A stretch of DNA of 64,000 nucleotides from Craspedostauros australis (GCA_026770025.1 JAMXDE010000005.1:3472001-3536000); one strand, 5' to 3'; numbered from the stretch's first letter, positions 21,676 to 32,786 are shown. The notes: generated by a model not told the origin, from the sequence alone. Numbers and translations are program-made.

Positions 21676-24273
21676 CTAGATGATGCCTCCGAACGGATTG
21701 CCTCCGATCATGCCGGCGCCGCCGCCCATGAGCGACGAAAAGTTGCCGGCATTCTGCTGCGAGTTGCCTGCACCGTTCTGGGCCATACCTTGTCCCTGAA
21801 TGTTGGCGAGCAGACCCTGATTCTGCTGCTGTTGCTGTTGGAACGCCGCGGCAAAGTTGTTGTCATTCATGCCACCGTTCAATCCTAGGCCCAGGGCGTC
21901 GTTCATGCTGTTCATGAGGTTGGGTGTCATGTTGACGGAAGCGATGTTGGAGGTGGATCCTCCTCCAGTGGCCGTCGACTTGGCGTCGTTCATCTTGTAC
22001 GGAGATGCCGCGGACTGGCCTCCAAACTGTGACATGAGGAGGTCGGATGTTCCGGTGGATGCCGCGCCCGTGCCCAAGGCAGCCAACGCCGCGTTCTGGT
22101 TTTTCAGTTGCGTCAGGTTAAGATTGGGCATGGCGTTGGCCAAGCCAGGAGCGGGGTTGGCTGCCGGGAAGCCACCGTTGAAGAGCGACGTAAGGGAGGG
22201 CGCGGCGTTGTTCGACATGCCGTTGGCGGCGGCATCATTCATGTTGACATTCATGCCCATATTCATGTTCATATTGATGTTGATGTTGCCGCCAAAGTCC
22301 CCGCGTATGGCACCGGCCTGGATTCCTTGGAGGTCACCGGACGTGATGCCGGAGGGTGCGTTGGGCATGTTGGGGAAGCCAAGCGCTTGCTGGCCCAGCA
22401 TGGATTGGATCCCACCCATGAGATGATTGGCCTGCGTATTGGATTGCAGCTGTGGGTTGTGGGGATCGAAATGATTGTCGGGTTGAGGCTGATTTTGTGC
22501 ATACTGTTGCTGTTGCTGAAGCATGGCAAGGAGCTCCTGCGATTGGTTATCGTGCTGTTGTTGCTGCTGCTGCAGCTGCAGCTGGTGATGCTGCTGTTGT
22601 TGCTGCTGCTGTTGTTGCAGTTGGGAATTCAAGGAATGTTGCAGATTCATGGAGGGAGCAGCACCACCAAACGACTGCATGCCGATGCCCATGCCTTGGC
22701 CCATGTTCGCCGCTGCCGATTGGTTCTGCAGCCTCTGCAGCTGCTGTTGAAGTTGTTGCTGCTGAAGCTGTTGCTGCTGTTCGAATGCAGTGAGGTTGCG
22801 CAGATTGGAGGGCCCGGCCGACTGTGCGAAGGGCCCCAGCCCCATGGTCATGGCCTGCTCCCGCAGGCGTTGAGCGAACTGGTCCTGCTGGTGGTGTTGC
22901 TGTCTCTGGCGTTGCGCCTCCTCCTGCTGCAGACGATGGCGCGCCTCGGCCTCTCGCTTGTTGCGCTCCTCGTACTCGCTCATGGCCTTCTCCTGACGCT
23001 CCTTGTCCTTGGCGGCCAGGCCGTAGTACTTCTTGCGCTCCGTCTCTCCCAACGCCGCCCAGCGCTTGCCGACCGTCCTCGCCATCTGCACGAGGCCGAT
23101 CTTGCCGTGCACCTTCCTGTGCGGGCGCTTGGTGCGCGTGGTCTTCATGAGGGGCTTTAGGAGCTGCTCCGTGGGTGGCTGCTTGGAAAGATCGAACTCC
23201 TCGCCGCGTTCCTTCGCGAGGATCTCCCGAAGGATGAGCTCGCGCTGCTCCGAGAAGAATATGTTGTAGGCCGAAAGCGGTCGGCGTGGGACGTCGGAGG
23301 GAATCGATTTTGACTTGCGCGATCGGTTGACCGGCTTGGTCGTGGCGAAAGTCGAGGCCTTCGTTTTCGATTGGGCCTTGCCACTTGCCTTGCCACCTGC
23401 CTTGCCGTTGCGCTTGTTGGCACCCTTCTTGAGCTTGAGGCTGCCCGTGCCAGCTGTAGGTTCGGATCCCACCACTGCTGGTACTGTTGCGGATGTAGTC
23501 GATCCCGGGTTGCCGAGAGCGAAGAGCGCGTTGGAGGCAAGGTCAATCGGATGCTTCTGCGCCCCGTTCCCGTTGACACCTCCACTGCCGGATATGGGCG
23601 CGGGGTAAGCGTCGCCAGCACCCTTCTTCGCTTGGGGGTTGAACAACTTGGAAGGCTCCGATGGATCGGCTTTGGTCTTGACTGGCATGCCCATGCCTTT
23701 GGCCATACCGGATGACTTGCCGTTGTTGTCTGCCAAAGAGGCCAGCTGGAGTCCCAGCTTGGTGTTTGGGTACCCGCTCGCACCATTCATCCCCAGATTT
23801 GTGGTTGCGTTTGTGCCCATGTTATTCATGTTCATGTTCATAGTGTTCATGGCGTTCATTGCACTCATGTTGTTCATGTTCATGGCATTCATAGTGTTCA
23901 TGTTCATACCAGCACCCATTCCCATGCCCATTTGCATGGCCATGTTGACGAGGCTGCCCTTGTCAACGCCATTGTCGATGTTGTTGTTATTGGCAATGCT
24001 GTTGGCAGTGCCCCCGTTGCTGCGCTCACCCATCAATGCTGCGGACATGCCACCGAGCTGCTGCACAGAAGTGGAGGGCGAGATGACGAGCTTCTCGTGG
24101 TTCTTCGTGAGGTTGGGGGAAGCGTTTGTGCCGACAATCGGCTTGCGCGGCATGGCAGCACCGTTGCTTGCTGCGCCCGGAGCTGCGTTGGCGCTCGTGT
24201 TGGTTCCCATGCCGATCAGTGACGTAGACTGGGCCATCATGTTTCTCTTGTTGTCTGTGCGTGAAGTCGTCAA
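21676..24273 (-). CDS. HMG-box protein with Gln-rich and Met/Asn-repeat regions
   Basis: A single ORF of 865 residues. About residues 328-433 hold one HMG box: a basic lead-in (RKSKSIP..VPRRPLSAYNIFFSEQRELIL), then KIGLVQMARTVGKRW..L...ERKKYYGLAAKDKERQEKAMSEYE. Helices I and II are separated by a charged insert of roughly 45 residues (ILAKERGEEFDLSKQ...RPHRKVHG), which is longer than the standard loop. HMG boxes bend DNA and act in chromatin and transcription. The N-terminal third has a Met/Asn repeat tract (MNMNTMNAMNMNN type, coding DNA about 23820-23910), and the C-terminal half is polyglutamine then Asn/Met/Gly-rich, both typical of disordered activation or condensate-forming regions. The start at 24273 is the first Met; MMAQSTSLIGMG eleven codons on is an alternative. 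Confidence 0.87.
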   Translation of the reverse strand: MTTSRTDNKRNMMAQSTSLIGMGTNTSANAAPGAASNGAAMPRKPIVGTNASPNLTKNHEKLVISPSTSVQQLGGMSAALMGERSNGGTANSIANNNNIDNGVDKGSLVNMAMQMGMGMGAGMNMNTMNAMNMNNMSAMNAMNTMNMNMNNMGTNATTNLGMNGASGYPNTKLGLQLASLADNNGKSSGMAKGMGMPVKTKADPSEPSKLFNPQAKKGAGDAYPAPISGSGGVNGNGAQKHPIDLASNALFALGNPGSTTSATVPAVVGSEPTAGTGSLKLKKGANKRNGKAGGKASGKAQSKTKASTFATTKPVNRSRKSKSIPSDVPRRPLSAYNIFFSEQRELILREILAKERGEEFDLSKQPPTEQLLKPLMKTTRTKRPHRKVHGKIGLVQMARTVGKRWAALGETERKKYYGLAAKDKERQEKAMSEYEERNKREAEARHRLQQEEAQRQRQQHHQQDQFAQRLREQAMTMGLGPFAQSAGPSNLRNLTAFEQQQQLQQQQLQQQLQRLQNQSAAANMGQGMGIGMQSFGGAAPSMNLQHSLNSQLQQQQQQQQQHHQLQLQQQQQQHDNQSQELLAMLQQQQQYAQNQPQPDNHFDPHNPQLQSNTQANHLMGGIQSMLGQQALGFPNMPNAPSGITSGDLQGIQAGAIRGDFGGNININMNMNMGMNVNMNDAAANGMSNNAAPSLTSLFNGGFPAANPAPGLANAMPNLNLTQLKNQNAALAALGTGAASTGTSDLLMSQFGGQSAASPYKMNDAKSTATGGGSTSNIASVNMTPNLMNSMNDALGLGLNGGMNDNNFAAAFQQQQQQNQGLLANIQGQGMAQNGAGNSQQNAGNFSSLMGGGAGMIGGNPFGGII

Positions 24274-26460
24274 TTGTTGTGGAGTGGGGTGGAGTGGAGT
24301 GCAACGGAGTAAAGCAATGATGGATTGAGTGAGTGAGTGATCGCAATGCGAAGGTGCACCCCATATTTTGTGCGAGCGACGATCTCGACGTTTGCATGGT
24401 CATGGTAGTGGCCATGGGATTGATCATGGGTGTGGTGTGTGATTGTGCGACCGGCGCAACCGAGCGCCGCCATGGTCCATGCCATGTTGAACTCCATGGT
24501 GAACGTCCACCATCGGAGAGCAGGCTGACGGAATGATCCCAGCATGTTGTTCCAGCCCAGCCTGAACGCGGACGCTGGTGTCGGAGATGTTGACGTTGCC
24601 GAATGAAGGGGTCCGGACCAACGTCCTTCGCCCTTGCCGCGGCACGATTGCTGGAAGGCTATCCGTCAGACCGCCCATAACATCACTCACCTGTGTTGTG
24701 CGAGTTGGCTGCGTTCGATGCTTCCGACGCTCTCGGCCAGCCTGGTCGTTGTCGATGTTGGCCCTTGTCGCTGCTTGCTTGTGCTTGATGGTCCGCTTTC
24801 TTGGCGCCAGTCGTTTGATGACGCAGTTCGAGCGTTCTCTCTCTCTCTCTCTCTGGTTGTTGTTCGCGATGGATGCGATTGTTGCGGATGATGATGCTGA
24901 TCAGTGGTAATCAGTGGTGATCAATAGACTTGTCGTCTGTGTTGCTGCTGTTGCTGCTGCCTCTGCTACTGTTGCTGATGATGATGACGATGATGCTGTG
25001 GTTGTCGGTTCAGTTGAGTTTGTGAGACTGTCGGCACAAGTCTTCTCAAGCGCAACAGCCTGTCAATTGCTGAGATTAATCGTTTTGTGTCAGGGGGTTA
25101 GGGAACGCAATTCAGATGGCAATTGCCAAACGATCACGTACCGCACACACGAGCGGAGCAGAATAGCTCAACGCATCCACAGAACTTACATTTCCACAAC
25201 AGGCTATCTTGCTGCTTCATCGTGCTACATCAGCCCGCCAAAACTGCGACAAACACAACGGACAAACACAGCGAAAATCATAACCGCAACAACATCAAAA
25301 CACGACAGCAACGAAGACAGCAGCCGTGGAGATACACGGTAACACTCCGCAACGCATCACGACACAACGCAACGCAACGCAACGCAACGCAACGCAACGC
25401 AACGCAACGCAACGCAACGCAACGCAACGAAGCCACTGTACTTTGTAGGTACTTCCAGCGCTTGTCCCATTCTTCCAAGGGAACGCACCACAACACGGAC
25501 TGTCGCCCTTGCTTTCAGGCGTGGTGCAACTGGTGCCGAAGCGCGAGCATCGTGGGGTGTCCAGTTCGCGTTCTTCTCCATCCAAACTTCTCGCGGCGAC
25601 CACGACACGTACGTTCGTGCGTCTTTGGATTGTGCGATTGTGCGGATACGAACCACAAATTGTCAGTCAGAGATTTCTCCGGATACCGATCGTTAAGTGA
25701 AGGAGGGGTTAAATGAAGGTCTGAAACTATAAAGCTCTTCTTCACAGAATAGCACAGTACATATGCAGCTGTTAAACGGAGAAAATGGTGAAACTTTGTC
25801 ACGTGTCAGACGTGGTCAACTGCGAACTGCATTTTACCAGGCTTTATTGCCTCAGCGCTCCCCATAAGTTCGAGTGGGGCAGAAGGAGTTCGTGTGATAC
25901 AAGCGCTGCTCTGCGGGAGACGTCGCCGATCGTTCGCCGGTGTTATGTCAGCGTCATGACGTGGTGTGCCCAAAGGGACAACAAGGTTTATGTGCGACAG
26001 AAGGCAAGGGTTCTACTCGTGACAGAGCCTGTTCGCGCTATCCATGGTACAGCGTCGTTGTGACACGCGTCTTTCCCTGGGACAAATTCGCTCTGTCCGA
26101 ATTCGGTGCAACCGCGCAAATTCTGTGCGCTTCGTGCGCCTTCGTTCCCGAAGAAGCCGGAGTTCGATGCTCTTCTTCGTGGCGTGTGTCTGTCTGTCTG
26201 TGCGTGTTGGTTGTGTTCGTTTGGAGGGTCTCAATCGTGCATAATCGAATCTAGGTTTGAATTTAGAGTCTATTGGGCTACATTTTGAGGATAGGTTTGT
26301 GCTCAAGAGAAACTCCCTGGCTTCTCCAAAGTGGTGACAGTGTTGGTGATACGATCGGTTCTACTGCTGTTGATGCTGTTGTGGATACTTATTTTGTTAC
26401 TGATGCTGTTATTATATTCACGACGACTCTACCATGCTCGTACTGCCGCCGCGATTGTGT
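24274..26460. other. Intergenic region upstream of the HMG-box gene
   Basis: This 2.19-kb stretch lies between minus-strand genes. It carries CT and GCT dinucleotide/trinucleotide runs (24836-24856, 24944-24985) and a pentanucleotide microsatellite. No open frame has recognisable content. Confidence 0.55.
25365..25429. repeat. (CAACG)13 microsatellite
   Basis: Thirteen uninterrupted copies of the pentanucleotide CAACG, outside any called gene. Confidence 0.97.
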
Positions 26461-28080
26461 TCAACCTCGGAAATAAACATGGCCGTGTCTTGTGGAATGG
26501 CTGCTGCTGCCGAGGCTGGTGCGAGCGTTGCTGTTCCTGCGTGCTAGTTGGCAGCGCACGTCGCGGGTGTAGGTGTGCACATCCTGTGCATCCTGACACG
26601 CACGATGGATGGCCTCGTATCGATCGCTGGCGGCTATCTTGGAGTACATCCTCGCAATGTGTTCGCACGCGTCCTTCGTATCGTCATCTCTGCTGTCGTT
26701 GTTCAGCGTCACGTCTATTGGAACCAGTATCATCGTTTGTGTCGACGCAGAAGTGTTGGTCTCGCTGTTGACACATGTCCGGTCGATGCTGCCGTTGTTG
26801 TTGTTGCTTGGAAGATGGTGTTGCGGCTGGCCGTTTGCGGCGATCCGTTTGCACAGCGACACCACCGACTCCACCGAAGTCTGCCGATGCCGGAAGGTGT
26901 CGTTGAAGAACGGTTCCAATCCCCTCGTGCACAATGCCTTTGGCTGTGATCGCTGACCTTGGCGGGAGTGGCGGTGTGGTCGAGAGAGGGCGTGGACTTG
27001 GAAGGAGGGAGAGACGCCTGTGCGCGTACCAATATCGTTGGAGTCGAGACGCTCCGCTGTGTCCGCATCGCATCGCTGATCTGCTTGCGTTCTCGATTGT
27101 TGGTGTTGTTGCCGTTGCGTGCTCTCGATGCCGCAAGACTTCACGATCTTGCGTATCTTCTGCTTGATGCGAAGATACTCGTCCGGCTGAAACCAGAGCT
27201 GGGAGGGGTGCTTCACCATCGATGAAACCGGGATGATCTCCTTCACGTCATCCTGGATTGCAAAATGGATGGATGGCCTGTCATGCGAAATGGTTGACGC
27301 GGTTGTGATGCTGTCGAAGGATGATGCTGAAGATAGGCACGATCCGTTGCATGTGGAGTGCGAAGAGGACAATGCTAATCCTTGTGGCATCGAGGTGTCA
27401 CCGTCGTCGTCATTGTCATCATTTTCGCACCGATTCCAACCATCGTGGCGGACGGAACGTTTATCGTTGTGGCTTTCACTCTTACTCATGCTACTACTAG
27501 TGCTAGTAGTTGGACGAGCAGTGTCGGCACCCATACAACAACTCGTAAGCGAGGTACCATCCACGGTCAGGCTTGCGGCTAGGTTCTTTTGCATTCGGCG
27601 ACCTCGCTGCTTCATTGCGCTGCGACGCGGGCGCTTTTGAAGTGCGATGCTTGCGCCTGGGTGTTGTGATGAAAAGACTGCGGCGGCACAGTCACCATCG
27701 TAGGACTGGGTTTGAAGATCGAGGTGCTCTGCTTCCATGGTGTTGGTTCGTGTAGTCGCACTGTTGGGTGAAATGCAGTTCATTAGCTGTTCCGTGCTGG
27801 TGCTGATCTGATTGATGGCTTTCACATCTGTGGTGCCGTTGTGAACATGGCAATGTTGTGAGCCCACACCACACCCATGTGCACACTTGTGAGCACCTCG
27901 TTGTATCATGGAGCAGCCAACCATGGCATCGCCATTATCGTTGTTTGTCACTGTCGCTGCCACTGCTGCTGCTATTGTCGCTGCTTTGGCCATTGTTCTT
28001 GTTTGGTGCAGCACCGAGTTCGGATTTCTATCGATGCCTCCCATCTTCCTTCTCGTTTTTGTTGTCTCGTTTTCGTCCAC
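26461..28080 (-). CDS. Unknown, largely disordered protein with a short conserved-looking core
   Basis: A single ORF of 539 residues (an internal Met at 28044 is an alternative start). Most of it is Ser/Asn/His/Arg-rich and predicted disordered. One region, about residues 275-335, looks ordered: IHFAIQDDVKEIIPVSSM, then LWFQPDEYLRIKQKIRKIV. This V.F...V..IP.......LW...EY..IK arrangement recurs in uncharacterised stramenopile proteins as far as I recall, so it may be a lineage-specific domain. A C-terminal segment (CEHIARMYSKIAASDRYEAIHRACQDAQDVHTY, split here only by composition) may extend this fold as an amphipathic helix pair. No catalytic motif, signal or membrane segment is seen. The function is unknown. 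Confidence 0.68.
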   Translation of the reverse strand: MDENETTKTRRKMGGIDRNPNSVLHQTRTMAKAATIAAAVAATVTNNDNGDAMVGCSMIQRGAHKCAHGCGVGSQHCHVHNGTTDVKAINQISTSTEQLMNCISPNSATTRTNTMEAEHLDLQTQSYDGDCAAAVFSSQHPGASIALQKRPRRSAMKQRGRRMQKNLAASLTVDGTSLTSCCMGADTARPTTSTSSSMSKSESHNDKRSVRHDGWNRCENDDNDDDGDTSMPQGLALSSSHSTCNGSCLSSASSFDSITTASTISHDRPSIHFAIQDDVKEIIPVSSMVKHPSQLWFQPDEYLRIKQKIRKIVKSCGIESTQRQQHQQSRTQADQRCDADTAERLDSNDIGTRTGVSPSFQVHALSRPHRHSRQGQRSQPKALCTRGLEPFFNDTFRHRQTSVESVVSLCKRIAANGQPQHHLPSNNNNGSIDRTCVNSETNTSASTQTMILVPIDVTLNNDSRDDDTKDACEHIARMYSKIAASDRYEAIHRACQDAQDVHTYTRDVRCQLARRNSNARTSLGSSSHSTRHGHVYFRG

Positions 28081-28623
28081 GGTTGGTGTGGTTGCCGAAG
28101 ACTATACACACAATTGGAGTATCGTCTCTAATGTTCACAAGATGCGTCGGGATGGCTGCGAGTGCGCCCAAGCAAGATGCTTGTGAACCGAACCGATCTC
28201 CGTTGAGGACGTGGCAGGTAGAGTGGCCCGTTCTTGCGGATAGATGATCACTCACTCACTAACTCACTCACTCACTAACTCACTCAGTCCCTTAGAAGAA
28301 GAAGAAGTTTGATGTGGTGCTGTCTGGAGAGAGACAGAGAGACGTGGTCGGATGGAGATGCCTTCCTTGATGTTATGCTCGACTCCATCTCCTTTTGCAT
28401 CTCCCACCAACATGAACACCATCGTCGGTTGTCGGTTGTCGGTCGGCTCTCATTGCGCTTGTTTACATTGCCACCTCCACATGGCGCCACCTCCGTGTTG
28501 TTCTTGACGCACGTGGCAGGAGTGCGAATGGTTTGTCAGCGATCGGCTCGTGATTTTGTTTCTGAGCCGCCCATGATCGCATCGCTTGTTGCATTCTGTT
28601 GTGGCTCAAAAAGTGACAGAATA
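28081..28623. other. Upstream region of the 26461-28080 gene
   Basis: It contains a (TCACTCAC)n / TAACTCAC tandem tract at about 28249-28287 near the gene start. Nothing else is recognised. Confidence 0.5.
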
Positions 28624-29722
28624 GAGGGATATCGCATTTCACATTCACACCCCTGTATTCATGTCACATGTGGCACTCACGTTCGGATTTCACATTGGTA
28701 CTCGTGACTAGTTCGTGACCTACACAGAAAGACGACCAACATGACTGAATCGGCTTCTCTTCTGTAGAATAGAGCTCTAGTTTAGACTGCTCTGATATGA
28801 ATGCTCCTTGCATGTTATCGCATCACTTGTTGAGACCAAAGGTTGATAGGATCATTAATGGGTGTGCTTTGAGTTGCACGCAACGCACATCCCTCTTTCT
28901 TCTCTTAGGAGCTTCGTGTTCTGAGAGTTTCGCTGCCATCTCTTCTGTCTCAACTTTGCCGCTAACAGAGGTCCGGTAACATATGCGCAAGCACTTTGTC
29001 CCTGCTGATTCATAGCCTGTTCAAGGCTCTGTTGCCAATATCGATGACAGAGACCTCTTGATCACTGTATCATGGAGATGGATCAGCAGTTTGTTGTCCA
29101 ATAGAAGGTCTCCACGCAGTCTACACAGAACTATTGCGATTGCGCGTTGGGTTGGTTGGAGACCAACGACGACTTCCGATATGGCAGTCAGGATCTCCAA
29201 AAGATGCAACATGCGCGTTGGTCGAAGTCCCTGGTCGTATCTGACTACACTAGTCCTCAGAGCATCAGGAACACGCCGCGGATGTTGTATCGGGTGAAAT
29301 AGGATATGAGCAAAGATTCCTCAGCTGGATCATGAAGGGGTCCTTTTATATTTGCGCGCAGATATCATATGTGAAGCTTACAGGCATATTCGACATCTTA
29401 GTCGCTCTCTATCGCTCCATGCACCTCTCATTCGGAATTCTAGTTTCATCATCACTAGCATCTCAACAAAATATCATTTTCACGACAAGGACGACTCAAC
29501 ATTGCTGCAAATGAAGAGAAATGATTGGCCATTCGTTTCGTTCCAACACGTGGAAGGTTGGAGTGCCGGGACTGCAATGTGAAACTCAATTGTGTTTTTG
29601 GCTCCTAAAACGCAATCGAGTTTCACTTTCCGAGGGGGAAGTTCGCATGTTGCCCCTCTAAAAATGTCATTATCAGGTTATTTTGTACCGTGGGACTCGC
29701 AATGTGAAATGCGATATCCCCC
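28624..29722. mobile_element. Candidate non-autonomous DNA transposon (1.1 kb) with terminal inverted repeats flanked by TA
   Basis: The left end (28622-28645) and the reverse complement of the right end (29724-29701) match over 24 nt with one mismatch: TA, then GRGGGATATCGCATTTCA and CATT. Each end is preceded by TA, which fits the TA target-site duplication of Tc1/mariner-type elements. The interior has no long ORF, so any copy would be non-autonomous. Inside, near the right end, is a strong hairpin (29579-29626). The family call rests on the TA flank and the termini alone. Confidence 0.55.
29579..29626. repeat. Imperfect 20-bp palindrome (hairpin)
   Basis: Arms GTGAAACTCAATTGTGTTTT and AAAACGCAATCGAGTTTCAC pair with two mismatches around a loop of about 8 nt. 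The left arm follows GGGACTGCAAT, and the same GGGACT(C)GCAATGTGAAA string recurs at the right terminus (29692-29709), so the hairpin is probably made from element-end sequence. Confidence 0.8.
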
Positions 29723-29724
29723 TA

Positions 29725-30661
29725 ATAATCTGTTCTCCCCTGAATTGATCGTGAATAATAATGTCATGAGTGATTTCGAACTAACGAGATGTTCTGAACA
29801 AAGATAAGAAAGGACACATTGAATGTCTCAGAAGTCTTTGGGAGCTGTTGCGCCGCGCTCCACGATCTTTTCTTCACCAACAACGACACAAGAAGCACAA
29901 GGACGGCGCTGAAAGTGTTTCTTTGACCGACGGCCAGACGTATGTGGAGACTTTCAAACAAAACAGGCCATTTTAGTTGTTTGGTGACTGACATTATTCG
30001 TGACTGGTAGGCTGAGACACAACGAAGACAGACCCTTCAAAGCGACTTTGTTTTGAAATTGGTGTTAACCGTCACGGTTTTCTGTTTCTGTTTCTTGATA
30101 ACACTGGTCGGCGCGCGAGACACAAATCGCACATGCACGACTTCAACGGACGGACACGTGCGCCATGCCACATGAGCGAGTGGTCTGTGTATCGATGGAG
30201 CCACCACAAAATGATGAGACGAAAGACGGAAGAAAGAACAAGTGTCGTCTCCGTGATGTGTTTCTCCATTATCATGGCTTGCGGGGGCGACTTGAGTTGA
30301 GTCGAGTTGATTTGATTTGATTTGAGTTGAATTGAATTGGGTGGGCAATCGATGAAAGGGCACATAGTACTATACCCGCCTCCATCCTCTTCTCCATCCT
30401 CAACGGAACCCTCAAGAAAGCAACGCATCGACGTAACAATACTCCTGACTTCGAGAACACATCAACGAGTACATACAAATACAGATAGTCGCCGGTGCTG
30501 CTACTGCTCCTACTACTGTTCCCGCTACTGCTCCTGGTGTTACCTCCATCATCGTAGCATATAAACTTTGCTTCCGCACAACCGCAGTTGAGGTCGAAGC
30601 TGTCACTACCATCGCTGGACACTACCATCGTCACTGAGCCCCACCATCGCTTCGGACAATC
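29725..30661. other. Upstream region of the membrane-protein gene
   Basis: No gene is recognised. A run of TTGA(T/G)T-type repeats occurs at about 30296-30340 (GAGTTGATTTGATTTGATTT and onward). Confidence 0.5.
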
Positions 30662-31727
30662 ATGATGGTGTGGAAGCTGCCGACTCTGCAGCAGCTGAGG
30701 AGCAACAGGTTCCTGCTCGTCTGGAATCTCGCGTCGATCCTCACTTTCGTCGTTCCGTTGCTGTCCTTCACAATCGCGAGGGGCAATGGAAACAACAACT
30801 ACGATGACGAGGAGGAGCAGAATGGCAACAACGATTACGATGGCGACGACAATGGCGACCAAAACCAGCAGCAGCAATCGCATTGGTGGCAGTTCTGGAA
30901 GAGCAGCACGACGTACGATGAGGATGAAGACCAGCGCAGCAATTCGCAGGACAGCGGCTCGCCATGGTGGTGTAAGTTCGATAATCGAGCGTTGCGAGCT
31001 ACTGGTGCCGGTTGGATGGTATGCGTCGACATTGTTATGTATGCATGCATGCATGTTTGCATGTACGGGATGATATGTCCTCTTGATCTGCATTCATTGA
31101 CTTGATGGGATTCGCTGATCTTGCGTATCGATACACTCGCAAAGCATAAGAACCTGCTGACATCCGATATTGCCCCACCCCAACATTTGTGCTCTCCTCT
31201 ACACGCAACCACACACACGCCACACCACGCTGTCTTCATGTACAATCACATATCTTGTTCGCGGAACCGTTGCAGGGGTATGGAGCAGCGAAGAAGGAGA
31301 GCCAGAGGAGGAGGGACAGGGCACGCTATTATTCGTATACCTGTGGACGCTGTTGCTGCTCGGGGCCATCACATTCTTCGGCAACAACGTCATCACGAAC
31401 GGTGAACGCAATCAGCAGAAGGACCTCGTCTGGGTTCTGCTGGGATACCTCAACACCGGCTTTCTGTCCTCCGTCTTGGTCGCGGGCCTTGGTGTCGTTG
31501 AGGTTGGCGGCAGGGAGGTCGAGGAGACCGGATGGTACGGACAAACATCGGTGCTGGTCTTCCTCACCTCCATGATGGGTGTGATACACAGCGCCATCTT
31601 CCTGCTTTGGATCTATCGATCTGGCGTCACTTACTGCGACAATGGATCGGCGGGCAACGACTTTGCGTACCAGCTCAACAAAGAAAACTCAAGCAAATCC
31701 GCTGTGCACGACGCTGTTGCCGTCTAA
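30662..31727 (+). CDS. Multispanning membrane protein of unknown function, two exons
   Basis: Exons 30662-30971 and 31276-31727 are joined by a GTAAGT...TGCAG intron (304 nt, phase 1; the split codon becomes TGG, Trp) and give 253 residues. The first 40 residues hold a hydrophobic helix (FLLVWNLASILTFVVPLLSFTI), either a signal anchor or a signal peptide. An acidic, Asn/Gln-rich loop with a Trp cluster at the exon junction follows. Then come three more hydrophobic segments: LLFVYLWTLLLLGAITFF, LVWVLLGYLNTGFLSSVLVAGLG and SVLVFLTSMMGVIHSAIFLLW. The tail is short and polar. I do not recognise the family. Without the splice the first frame ends at 31105, soon after the donor, and the second half lacks a start, which supports the two-exon model. 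Confidence 0.75.
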
Positions 31728-32786
31728 GGTAGTCGTGCAGCACGGCACACCGTAGCGCAGCACAGCTACCATGCGAGTACGTGGTACAATCATACTCCGG
31801 TCAACTCGCATGGCACACAACACAATGGCGGAGCAGTAGCGGCAAGGAGGCAACGGACGGGTGAGCGAAGGAACAAACGAACAATCAATCAATGGACAAT
31901 GGACAATGAAAAAGGCATGAGGAAAGGACGAGCTATGGAACGGATGCAACGGCTGCAGAACCTTGCCTTCGTGTCCGTCCAAGTACTCCTGCGCCTCACC
32001 AGTCATGTGCGGTGACAGGCAACAAGAGATTCTAAATGGTGGACAGGGGACACGGCCGTACTTTTATCCATGATGGTGCGAGCTCGCAAGGTGCAATGCC
32101 CTTTCATTGCACATCAAGAAGGCGGTGTGTCTTCAATACCTGCGGCATGGCGTGGTCAAGGCAGGCGATGAGGACAGAGAAGTCTCCGCCTGACGGCTCC
32201 ATCTTGCGTGTCCGCTCTGATGACTCTTCTTCATTTTTGGAAGATATCGAAATCTGCAATACGATTGTTGGAACTCCGCGTACGATACTTCACAAGCACC
32301 CACATACTCAGACATGAACAGGAACATGAACATAATTGTATCATGCTGGATCGTTCGCGAGAGGAAGAGTCAGCTTCCAAGATTACCAACGGAGAGAGAC
32401 AGAGAGGAGGGGATAGACGAGTCCGAAGACAAAGCGAGTACAGAGCTTCATGGTGGATTGCAAGATCGGATCAAAGAAAGCAAGGATGAGAAAGGCAGCA
32501 CAATACCAGTCCCTCCCAAAATGCTGCGTTATGTCACCAGCTCTGTGTGTAGCTCGTACTGCATCAGAAACTACTTTCATTACCATGAGTACATTGGTAG
32601 AGACTGGATGTCTCACCAAAGAACCTCGAACAGCGCATCGATGATGCAGAGAGCAGAGGCACGTCAACACTCATCCAGCACACAATGTAGTCAAGTAATC
32701 GCCTACTCTACATAGTATTGCACCATACATACCAGTATACTCGTACACGGACGTCCACAGACGACGATTTGTTCAAATGCTCTACT
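31728..32786. other. Convergent intergenic region, membrane protein / glycosyltransferase
   Basis: This is shared 3' flank of 1.06 kb. A plus-strand frame at 32314-32715 (133 codons) has no recognisable content. TACTCGTA at 32738-32745 is another recurrent motif copy. Confidence 0.5.
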
